Positions 55,021 to 64,000 of a stretch of DNA of 64,000 bases are shown one piece after another. How positions within the stretch are numbered: position 1 is the first letter of the stretch; each line of letters begins with the position of its first letter. Made by a program: the position numbers and the translations under genes. The notes under the pieces are model-generated. The model was not told where the DNA came from, searched no databases, and saw only the letters and a list, made by a program, of their open reading frames with translations. The stretch is from positions 1,879,268-1,943,267 of the forward strand of contig BFEA01000024.1 in assembly GCA_003427395.1 (NCBI GenBank), read 5' to 3'. Source of the stretch: Chara braunii. Taxonomy: Eukaryota > Streptophyta > Charophyceae > Charales > Characeae.

Positions 55021-58000
55021 TAGGTTGACACCCCACGTACTTTTCCCCAAGTCCAGTACAGCAGACATCAGATGATGTAGTAGATCAGTTGGTTGAGCTT
55101 GGGCGTTGCAGGAGAGGGGTCCAGAGCTTCATTCTGATCGGCCCTTTGCATCACACAGTACTCATATGGTTGAGGTGAAGGCAGGGATGGGCCTGGTAGG
55201 CCTGGTGGAGTGGATGCTCACGTAGTAGACGGTTACCTTAGGGCCTTGTTTTGGGGGGGGTAGGGCCACAGGTCGGATGGTGATGGGGGGATTGCAGTGG
55301 ATGGTTGCATGCTTCCCATAGTGACAAGCTAAGTTGAAATACAGACCTGAGCTCGAATACAGATGGAACAAGAAAATCAAAATGAGATATTTGAATACTT
55401 CCCCCCCAAAAAAAACGAAGAAGACCCGAGAAGGCCCAGTTGATGACAGAGGTATGTGAGCGGATGGTGGCCGAGGACCTGCTGATGACTGAGATTGGAG
55501 CTTCTCTCAGTGACGACAAAGACAGAACTATGACGACTGGAGGGGTCTAGTTGGTGACCGAGCCAAAGGAATGGACGGTTGGTTAGGGCAACACCGTCGT
55601 GTTCCTATGGCTGATGACAGAGGTTAGGGTTCCTTCAGATGATGAGCAGCCAATAAGGTAGAACTACACCGGCTGGAGGGGTCTAGGTGACGACCGAGGT
55701 ATTGGAACAGATGGTTGGTTAGGGGATCTCCCATTCATAGGAGTGAATCCTTCTTCATCATCTGCTGGGCACCTGGTGCCTGATGTCCCGTATGAGGATC
55801 TCAGCGCCAAATCCAGCCTTAAACCGCCAGTACTAGGGCCCAGGCACCTTCAAAAGTTTCATGGCTCACTCCTGAAATTCCGCAGGTTCGGGGCTACTGG
55901 ACCACAATGGCTGGCAGCACCAGTCAAAAGGAAAAAAATTGAGTCACTGGCGGTTCAGCAACGCTTGGCATGCAGTGCGAGGCCAACAAGCTCGGCTGTA
56001 TTGGTGGTTTAATGTCTCGTCTGCTTGTGATACACAACCTCACGCCGCGCGCAGCATCCCATACCCGTGGGATCGCCAATCAGAGTATGAGGGGCATGGC
56101 CGAGGATTTTGGTCGGGGGATTGAACCGCCAGGACCGAACTGGGGTTCCCGCCTCAGATCCAAGGGTCCTTTGGGAAACACCAACCGACAGGGGCAAACT
56201 CAAACTCGCAGAAATCAGGTGACAAAGAGATGTCGGACACCCGCAAAACCCTATTTTGAACTTAGGGACAAACGTGCAAGAAACACAAAAACTCTGCAAA
56301 AGGAATGACACTAGTTGCACTACTCTACATCAGGTCCATGCCGTCTTTTTCATGGGGACCAAGGACAAAAGGGGCGCTTTACCCGTTCAAATCGGGCCAA
56401 CAATGTATGTCAGATCGGCCGGAGTCCTTGTCATCTGACGGTGGTGGGAGTAGAGGTGCCAGGACTCTGTAGTTTGCAGGAAGAGCTCCTGCGTGGCGGG
56501 AGAGATCCGGGAACCGGACGGACCCTTTGTACCCCAGCACCAACCGCCGTCAGGAACACGAGTTCCCAAGCCGGCACCAGCAACAGTTAAACTGAGGCTT
56601 CCATGTGGCATGCGCCGCAGACCAGGGAAGCACTGCCAGATTGGTGTATGATAGGATCAACAAGGGGGAAGAAAACCTATCAATCGATACAAACCCAACT
56701 CCCCCTATATGACACACCTTAGACAGGTTGTAAAAGTGAACCCAATCGGCCCGCAGTAGCGCCCTCCGTATGTCCGCGTCTCAGTAAAGTCTGTCTTCGT
56801 CTGCGACTGGGAAAGGGGGAGGTCGCTATGGCGAATCGATGCAAGGTTCGAGCACGAGCAATTATCCGCGCTGACACTCGAGATTGGCAAACCTCGAGTC
56901 CATACAATTCTCCACTTGTTCCACACAGACCCGACCTCCAATCAAAATCCAAGCTATTTAACGTGTGGCGACTCCAATCAAAACTGCCACCTTGAACAAA
57001 CGATGATGGCCAGGAGGCCGAGAGACCGGGCGGCACGACGCAGTCGCCGCACCCGATGTCACTGGTCGTCCGCATGTACGCACCAGGTGAGCAACGAAAC
57101 TAACATGTGGCGCTTGCACGCAGGGAGAAAGGGAAAGAAAAAGGCAAGCGACAATCCCGCACGAGTACTGAGCGCGGGGATTGGCAGTTATTAGGGGAAA
57201 AAGGGCATCAGCACACTCATACATCTCATGCAGACGTCCGAGACCCAATTAACCCCATTTGGCACCCATGCATGCAAACATAACAAGGACAACCACTTAG
57301 TCCTCAACCATCCATATATCGATAGACTTTCTGACGATGAAGCATTCAGCATCCATAGACACTTGCAACCAAGGCCATGCACAGAACTGAGTATCCACAC
57401 TTGGTCTTCAGCACACACAACACTCGGACAAAGCAGCTATGGACAAGAAGCGAGTCCCTCACTATTCAAAATTCTCAACAATGCTGGCACTCTGCGTGCA
57501 CAGCCACCATATCCAACCATGCACAGGCCACCATAGCCAAAAGGACCTGCCGCTGGCTGCATTCCCGTCTCCACCACCGATCAGTCCCTCCGAATACCTT
57601 ACGGGCCCGAGTCTATTGCTAACTCCACCCGTTCCTTGGGCACATAAAGCCTGTTCCGCGCCGCAGTCTTCGCGCATAGCTCGCGCATCATTGCAGCTGA
57701 GATCAAAGAGGACAAGAGATGAGGGCTGCACAAATTTATAGCGTGGAAGGCGGCGGGGCACCAGTTTGTAAGGCGGGCAGCGAGGGGTGTAGATGAGGAG
57801 GATAGAAGGAAGGTTCTGGAGAGTCGAGAAAGGCATGACGATCGGAATTTTCGCACAATTGAGGTGGTCGTTCAAGCCACGCCCTAAGTTTGCTCTTACG
57901 GCTTGATCCCACCATCTCAACTGGCGACCAATCAATCGCGCTGAAGGACACACGGGGAGGATACAACGAGGGGCGGGAGGAAGACGATGAGATGCATGTA

Positions 58001-58405
58001 GATGAAGGACAGCAAGAAAATTAGTTGGTGCGTGTGTGCAAAACGGGAAGCCAGCTTGCACAATCAAGCAAGAATTCGAGCATGGCTGCGCGCGCTCGGG
58101 CACGACACAAAGATTGAAACTACGTCAACCAAATTCCCATGCGATCGCTAATCGGCCGCACGAGCTAAATTGAAAAAGGAGAAGGACAAACCCGAAAGAT
58201 GCATGCAGATGGCCATAAAAATTGGAAACGGACCGCTTCCTCCCATGGCTCGTCAAGATCCATACTTCGGGGTTTCTCCCGAAGGGTACATAAAGCCGCG
58301 AGGCATGGAGCTTGGCTTATCACATGCTACCCTGTAGTGTGCCTTCAACTCCTTTCACTGGGGACCCAGGTGTCTGAATATCTTCTTTGGAAGCACCCGC
58401 ATGCA
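55021..58405. other. Unassigned DNA
   Basis: I find no supportable gene or known repeat in this stretch. The longest open frame (57462-58103, minus, 213 codons) has no recognisable motif, uneven composition and overlapping frames on both strands. Confidence 0.4.
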
Positions 58406-58548
58406 CCACCAGTACGTTTCCCAGCCATTTTTCAAGAGACGTGGCGTGCATGCTGCTGGGCGGGAGGGACGTACCGGGACGCTGTTTCGCTGGACATCCA
58501 TCCAGGCAAAACAGGTCTTGAAAACATGGCTGGGAAATGTACTGGTGG
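58406..58548. repeat. 143-bp palindromic MITE-like repeat
   Basis: The left arm CCACCAGTACGTTTCCCAGC then CATTTTTCAAGAG (58406-58438) is matched in reverse complement by 58516-58548 with about three mismatches, around a 77-bp centre. No target-site duplication was identified. Confidence 0.65.
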
Positions 58549-58910
58549 TATAAAAGCATACATAATCAAACCATCTCCCATCTCTAATGCACAATTTTGT
58601 ACCGTTGTAGGTATTGTTGCATCCGCAACTTCCTTACAGGAAAGGACTTTATGGGATGCAGCCCTACTAGGAATTTGGTAGGCCCAAGCAGTGGCCCAGC
58701 TCATGGTAGTACCGCATGACTTTGTAAGGTCTTTATGGGCGCACTACATGGCCTTTTTGTTTGGTCTTTTCAACCCATCATGTGGCAGACCAAAACAACA
58801 CCAGTGAGGCAGTACCGCACGATGTGGAAAGAGAAATTTGCGCAGAGCTGCACACAAGCTGGGAGAAATTACACAGCACAGGGCTGCCGTACACAAGGAA
58901 GCATGCCGGA

Positions 58911-59046
58911 AAGCCGCTAGATGCCATACACATGTAAGGTGATGTAACTATAAAATGGAAAGGCATTTGACAGTTCAGAGAAAAAAAAGAAAAACGAAAA
59001 TGAAAAGCCGCTAGATGCCATACACATGTAGGGTGAGGTAACTATT
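58911..59046 (+). repeat. 42-bp direct repeat separated by ~50 bp
   Basis: AAAGCCGCTAGATGCCATAC then ACATGTA(A/G)GGTGA(T/G)GTAACTAT occurs at about 58911-58952 and 59004-59046. The stretch between holds a purine-rich AAAAAAAAGAAAAACGAAAA. Such a layout could be a long target-site duplication around an A-rich insertion, or a simple segmental duplication. 59047-59511 shows no gene. Confidence 0.6.
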
Positions 59047-59511
59047 TATGAAAAAAGGTCATGAGCCCGATATGATGGAAACGGATGGATACACAAAGTC
59101 GGTAGGCTAGAACATACTCGTAGGGGAAATCACGTCTACGGGGTCTGGCACGACAATTCACATCCTTCGCATTTAGCAACGGCATAACGCAAAGTGCCAT
59201 AAGACACTTCAGCAAAGATTCGAAAGACACGCAGCCAAAAAATAAACCGGTCAAGTACCCACATCAAGAGATTAAAAATGAACTACCACTACGTGGCAAG
59301 TCGCATCAATCACAAATAGGAGGGATTACGAACTTAAAAACGGAAGGTGAAAGAAACAGAAGGAAAAAAGAAAGAGAAAAGGAAGAAAAATGGCGAGGTC
59401 CGAAGGTGGATGAAGAACTAATCACCCAGACTCAGCAGGCACTAAGGACACGAAAGCAAGGTGATCTTCCTCAACGCCCAAGCGATTAAATTTAAGATAA
59501 ATCATGAACTA

Positions 59512-60480
59512 TGTAATAACCCCATTCAGAAGTAGCCTGGGGCCCAGAACTCAGCCCCAGGCCACGCAGATCTGAGAAGGTCGGCGCTGGGCTGTGTGGC
59601 CAAGACACGCCCAGGCCTGAGCCTGTCAACTGTGGCTGTGTGACCGAACACTGCACACAGGAAATTCAAGAGTCAAAGTCAACTGTAGAGTCAAAGGTAC
59701 CGCACCCAGGCCCTTGGTTGGATACACTCACTTGTTGTGCGCAGGTACCCAGACAGCATCCAGGCCGGAGGAAATTCGGTTTCAGGCCAATCTGAGCCCT
59801 CATTCGCATTGAGATCTGGACAGCTGAGGAATACAGCATCCGGGGCCCAGACCCCCCGTCAACACTACATAAGAGTTGACTTCCTGGCTTTGACATTCAT
59901 TCTGTCTTGCGTTGATGCTGACTTCACGCGTTGACTTCAATGCTGGCTCGACGCTGCGACGCTGGCTCGACGCTGCTAGTCTGGCATGGTGGCCGGCTTG
60001 CTCCTGTCTTCTTGGCATGCTGACGTGGCAGCTGCCATGCGCCTTCGCTGACGTGGCTGCTGCCACGTGTTCTATTGAGGGGAGTACGTAATTCGGCATT
60101 GCTGTTCTGTTCGTCGTCACTTCAGGAGGAGATCAGGACTGTGGGGAGTTCGAGGATACGTACCTGGTGGTCATCATGTCGACATTGCTCCAGATGCTGA
60201 TGTGGAACTGATTAGACGGGCCACGTGGCACATTGAGGATACTCGGATACTCGTTCAGACTATTGATTGATCAGGTGGCAGTAGAGGAGGGAGCCCGAAG
60301 CAGGAGTGGGCATTTTACTCCCTCTCCTTTGTCTCTTCTCCCTCTTCTCTCTTCGTCTGTGTATGATATCTCACCTCATTCTGCCTGGTCACGATTTTTG
60401 ACTATTAGTAATCATCAGCCGGTGGACATTTATCTGGACTTGCATTGTTGACAACTGTCTCACGATCTGGGTTCATTGCA
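59512..60480 (+). repeat. 5' LTR of element 3
   Basis: Starts TGTAATAACCCCATTCAGAA and ends GGGTTCATTGCA before the primer site. Compared with the 3' LTR it has an extra ~75-bp block near 60077-60155 and lacks a ~30-bp duplication near 63505. It contains TGACGTGGCA (60021) and CCACGTGGCA (60224). Confidence 0.9.
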
Positions 60481-60483
60481 ATT

Positions 60484-60495
60484 TGGTATCGGAGC
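60484..60495 (+). promoter_or_regulatory. Primer binding site for initiator tRNA-Met
   Basis: TGGTATCGGAGC, three bases after the 5' LTR, identical to the primer site of gypsy element 1. Confidence 0.9.
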
Positions 60496-60570
60496 AAATC
60501 TCCTGACGACGACATTTGTATATTGAGTACGCGCCAGGTGGCGCGCAGGTAAGTAAGGTTGAGTAGTTGA

Positions 60571-61150
60571 TGACGTGGCAAGGGATACACTGGGGATATT
60601 GACGTGGTACATACCTCTTTGGCGAGAAGACTGTGCCGGGGATTGCTGACGAAGTACGGGGTCACTGGCAAGAAGACCTGACGAAGCAGCTGACGAGGTA
60701 CAGGCTCTGTTGGCGAGAAGACATCCCTACTAGGCTGCTGACGTGGCAGTGGGGATCGCAACAAGGGACACCGCACGCCAGCCAGGATCGCGATAGTGAT
60801 GTGGCATCGCGATCCCATGCTGACGTGGCACATATCGTGCTGCGTCTGAAGACCCTGTTCATTGCTGATGTGGTGATTGCTGACGTGGCAGGAGCAGGTC
60901 ATCACACCTGTCTTATGAGGTGGTGTCTGCCTGTTGACGTGGCATTGAACTCCTTGGCTGACGTGGCATAATCTGACTGGCTGGAACGGCGACGGTATCT
61001 CACTTGACGCATGGAAGTGGCACATGGTGAGGATCAGACTACACATTTGCTAACGTGGCATCCAATTATTGATAAACTGGACACTGTGGTACAGAGTGCT
61101 GACGTGGCAACATTGCTATGTTGGCACTCCCGGGATGACACGTGGCAGGC
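60571..61150 (+). promoter_or_regulatory. Array of TGACGTGGCA motifs in the leader
   Basis: Exact copies start at 60571, 60739, 60821, 60881, 60935, 60959 and 61100, with near copies (TGACGTGGTA, TGATGTGGCA, TAACGTGGCA, CACGTGGCA) in between. The word contains an ACGT core of the kind bound by plant bZIP factors and resembles the unfolded-protein-response element TGACGTGG. Because it lies inside the transcribed leader it may act as an internal enhancer or at RNA level; this is an inference. Confidence 0.65.
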
Positions 61151-61584
61151 AGGATACTGCCAAGTAAGAGGTACACTCTAAAGACGACGGCGGTACAGCT
61201 GACTGGACTAATTACACAGCTGTAGTGCCAGCTGTCAGAGTGCGTGATCGCACTGACATCAAGAAGACACAACAGACTGACGAAGGTTGCTGACAAACTG
61301 TTTGTGATTGTTGTTGGCATACTTACCTGTTGTTGTTGTGTGTGGTGTTTGCGTACTTACTTGTGTGCTGTGTCTGATCACACGGGCCTGATACGGTACC
61401 TGTACACTCTTGCTTAAGACGTCATCACACAGGCAGACAAAAGAACAGCAATAGTTAGCAGTAGAAATAATTGTATCTGATTCTTTTCCCTTCAGTGATT
61501 AGAAATCTTGCTGTTGTAGGTCAGTGCGGCCGTGAAATTTATTATTGTTATCAAGTATTTATTGTGCGGCAGACGCACATCACA

Positions 61585-62664
61585 ATGTCTCATTTTTGGA
61601 ATTGTCTGAAATTGTCGGTTCTCGGTTGTTTCATTCCTTTCTTTTTCTTCCCAGTCTCACTCACCTTTGCTATTGATGAGGGGACTCCTGACCCCCGAAC
61701 CAGACAGCAAGTTGAAGAGCGAAAAATAATCGTGATTGGTCGTTTGGATCAACTGATATCTGAACTCCATGACGCTAGTGCTGAAGTAGAGGCACAAGTT
61801 CGTGCCCAGTTTGATTTGAAAGCAATTCATGCTGCTATTGAATCAGCTGAGACTGGCACCGGCGTCTTGAAGGTTCAGAATGAACTCATCAAGTGTCGTC
61901 AGACACTTGACAAGATTATTGTGGAACAACTTGCAAAGATCTCAGAACAGAAGGAAGAGAAAGAAGTTGATGTGACTGAAGAAACTGTGGATGAGAACAT
62001 CAGACAATTGGAAGAAGCACTTGAGAAAGAAAAGAAGAGGAAACAAGAAATGAGAAGACGTAAAGAAAGAAACGTACAGCAAGAACAAAAAGTGGAAGAA
62101 ATTAGACAAACTGTCATTCACAGTGAAGGGGAAGAACAGGCAATCTCTTTGGCCCAACTTGTGACTTACCTCGCTCACATGGAGATGAAAATTGACCAGA
62201 CTAATGCACGGATTGATGATATGGCCGCGGGATTACAAACAATCACGAACCTGGTCAACGGAAAACAACATGTGACGGAGGAAAGCGAAACCGGAAAGGA
62301 AGAGACGCCAAAGAAATTGCTCGGAGACGCAATGAAGTCTCTCAAAGTAGAAACCGAGAAGACGGAAAAGAAACCAAAAATAAAGAAAGGGGACTCTTCG
62401 AGTCCGCCGTCTTCTCCACCAAGCTTCCCTCCTTCCTCTCCACCTCCGAAGTCTCCTCCTCCTAAGGATAAGGTAACTGCGGAACCTGAAAAGCCAAAGA
62501 AGAAGGAGAACTTCTCTACGGGAGGACGTGGACGACCTCAGAAGCAGTTCAAGGTACGTTTTAAAACTCAAGCACCATTTGAGGACAGATGGTTTAGTAA
62601 ACGAGAACTACTTGAAACTACTCCTGATATTGTCGCTGCTTATAAACGAGGGTTAAAGTCTTAA
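61585..62664 (+). CDS. Intact fusion ORF: coiled-coil gag-like N-terminus joined to integrase-polyprotein tail
   Basis: ATG 61585 (context CACAATGT) opens 359 codons; the frame is open further upstream but only from non-ATG codons. Residues about 8-30 are strongly hydrophobic (LKLSVLGCFIPFFFFPVSLT), like a signal or membrane segment. Residues 45-250 are mostly charged coiled coil (RQLEEALEKEKKRKQEMRRR). Then comes a Lys/Pro/Ser-rich linker (SPPSSPPSFPPSS), and last VRFKTQAPFEDRWFSKRELL. That end equals the C-terminus of gypsy element 2 and parallels element 1. No capsid, zinc knuckle or enzyme domain remains. Preservation of the frame beside broken relatives hints at recent activity or use. 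Confidence 0.75.
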   Translation: MSHFWNCLKLSVLGCFIPFFFFPVSLTFAIDEGTPDPRTRQQVEERKIIVIGRLDQLISELHDASAEVEAQVRAQFDLKAIHAAIESAETGTGVLKVQNELIKCRQTLDKIIVEQLAKISEQKEEKEVDVTEETVDENIRQLEEALEKEKKRKQEMRRRKERNVQQEQKVEEIRQTVIHSEGEEQAISLAQLVTYLAHMEMKIDQTNARIDDMAAGLQTITNLVNGKQHVTEESETGKEETPKKLLGDAMKSLKVETEKTEKKPKIKKGDSSSPPSSPPSFPPSSPPPKSPPPKDKVTAEPEKPKKKENFSTGGRGRPQKQFKVRFKTQAPFEDRWFSKRELLETTPDIVAAYKRGLKS

Positions 62665-62703
62665 ATACTTCTGCGGTGGAACTCGAAAATGGGCCGGCAG
62701 GAA

Positions 62704-63657
62704 TGTAATAACCCTGTTCAGAAGTAGCCTGGGGTCCAGAACTCAGCCCAAGGCCACGCAGATCTGAGAAGGTCTGCGCTGGGCTGTGTGACCAAGACAC
62801 GCCCAGGCCTGAGCCTGTCGGCTGTGGCTGTGTGACCGAACACTGCACACAGGAAATTCAAGAGTCAAAGTCAACATTAGAGTCAAAGGTACCGCACCTA
62901 GGCCCTTGGTTGGATACACTCACTTGTTGTGCGCAGGTACCCAGACAACATCCAGGCCGGAGGGAATTCGGTTTCATGCCAATCTGAGCCCTCATTCCAA
63001 TTGAGATCTGGACGGTTGAGGAATACAGCATCCGGGGCCCAGACCCCGCGTCAACACTACATAAGAGTTGACTTCCTGGCTTTGACATTCATTCTGTCTT
63101 GCGTTGATGCTGACTTCATGCGTTGACTTCAACGCTGGCTCGACGCTGCGACTCTGGCTCGACGCTGCTGGCAATTGTGACTTGGCGAGGCGCTGCTAGT
63201 TTGGCATGGTGGCCGGCTTGCTCCTGTCTTCTTGGCATGCTGACGTGGCAGCTGCCATGCGCCTTCGCTGACGTGGCTGCTACCACGTGTTCTATTATAT
63301 TACGTACCTGGTGGTCTTCATGTCGATATTGCTCCAGATGCTGATGTGGAACTGATTAGACATGCCATGTGGCACATTGAGGATACTCGGATACTCGTTC
63401 AGACTATTGATTGATGAGGTGGCAGTAGAGGAGGGAGCCCGAAGCAGGAGTGGGCATTTTACTCCCTCTCCTTTGTCTCTTCTCCCTCCTCTCTCTTCGT
63501 TTGTGTATAATATCTCACCTCCTCTCTCTTCGTCTGTGTATGATATCTCACCTCATTCTGTCTGGTAATGATTTTTGACTATTAGTAATCATCAGCCGAT
63601 GGACATTTATCTGGACTTGCATTGTTGACAACTGTCTCACGATTTGGGTTCATTGCA
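62704..63657 (+). repeat. 3' LTR of element 3
   Basis: Starts TGTAATAACCCTGTTCAGAA after AATGGGCCGGCAGGAA and ends TTCATTGCA, followed by target copy ACTA. A duplicated CTCTCTTCGT(T/C)TGTGTAT block lies near 63490-63545. 63658-63907 shows no gene. Confidence 0.9.
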
Positions 63658-63907
63658 ACTACAATGGTGCCTCCCATCAGGCAAGATGACCTCTCGCACA
63701 AACAGGAGCAACAGACGGCAGCACCCGACATGTTTCGACTGGCGCCGTCTTCCAGTCATCCTCAAGGGCAATCGCATGGCAATGAGATGAAGACCGCCGA
63801 CAAGAGTAATGAATAAATACTTGAACGAGAACCAGCACAAGTTCATCGTCAGATAGTGGCTGCCTCAGGCAGATAGTCGAGCAGAGTTATTGCTCCAATC
63901 AAGATAA

Positions 63908-63908
63908 G

Positions 63909-64000
<92 letters not shown>
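63908..64000. repeat. (AG)n microsatellite running off the window end
   Basis: At least 46 perfect AG dinucleotides to the last base. Confidence 0.95.

Larger units (their letters stand above)
59512..63657 (+). mobile_element. Compact non-autonomous LTR element with one intact ORF (element 3)
   Basis: Two LTRs (969 and 954 bp) bound a 2.2-kb inside with an initiator-Met primer site and a single ORF. ACTA (or AACTA) occurs on both outer sides: 59508-59511 just before TGTAATAACC, and 63658-63661 just after CATTGCA. No protease, RT, RNase H or integrase core is present, so mobilisation would depend on an autonomous relative. The ORF tail is homologous to the end of gypsy element 2, indicating derivation from that lineage by a large internal deletion. 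Confidence 0.85.

Noticed and set aside
57462-58103. 213-codon minus-strand open frame
   Set aside because: No recognisable motif, competing frames on both strands, no splice or homology support.

Overview
The window reads as a gene-poor, repeat-rich nuclear segment of a streptophyte, most likely a charophyte alga such as Chara braunii. Three things point that way. The LTR retrotransposons use the plant-style initiator-tRNA-Met primer site (TGGTATCGGAGC). The Ty3/gypsy polyproteins end in a plant-type chromodomain-like tail. An acidic ORF at 33690-34238 looks, from memory only, like an ORF family common in Chara annotations. The organism call is an inference, not a search result. I see no intact host gene, but two places look like spliced host exons.

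Layout. 1-14060: two large non-coding units in opposite orientation. Each has a ~3.7 kb segment (A) and a ~1.8-2.1 kb segment (B, starting TGTCGGTG), in the order A B / rcA rcB. This fits two converging, coding-free LTR-type elements. Segment A carries an array of short hairpins whose stems change in a compensatory way around a constant loop. 14400-15440: degenerate C-rich tandem DNA. 15580-23700: a decayed L1-like LINE (zinc-knuckle ORF1, endonuclease, reverse transcriptase, C-terminal zinc finger, poly-A). 23700-33000: small repeats: two U6 snRNA retropseudogenes, palindromic ~120-bp repeats, a 26S rRNA scrap, microsatellites, a terminal-inverted-repeat element spanning an assembly gap, and several copies of a short repeat carrying a hammerhead ribozyme core. 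33000-37730: pieces of two more LINEs of the same family, with the acidic ORF between parts of one of them.

38000-47450: minus-strand candidate exons of a host gene, separated by a Ty3/gypsy element (38565-47243). 48107-54380: a second, more decayed Ty3/gypsy element. Both elements have pol in the -1 frame relative to gag, and both carry a canonical in-phase slippery heptamer at the gag/pol overlap (A AAA AAC and G GGA AAC). 54400-59500: mostly unassigned DNA with one candidate exon, a tRNA-like repeat and a palindrome. 59512-63657: a compact LTR element with both LTRs and a target-site duplication. It has one intact ORF joining a coiled-coil gag-like N-terminus directly to the tail of an integrase polyprotein, and a leader packed with TGACGTGGCA motifs. 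The window ends in an (AG)n tract.

Functionally nearly everything is mobile DNA. LINEs could have supplied the retroposition machinery for the U6 copies. The two full-type gypsy elements have damaged integrase active sites and broken frames. The 59.5-63.7 kb element keeps its ORF and would need pol functions in trans.
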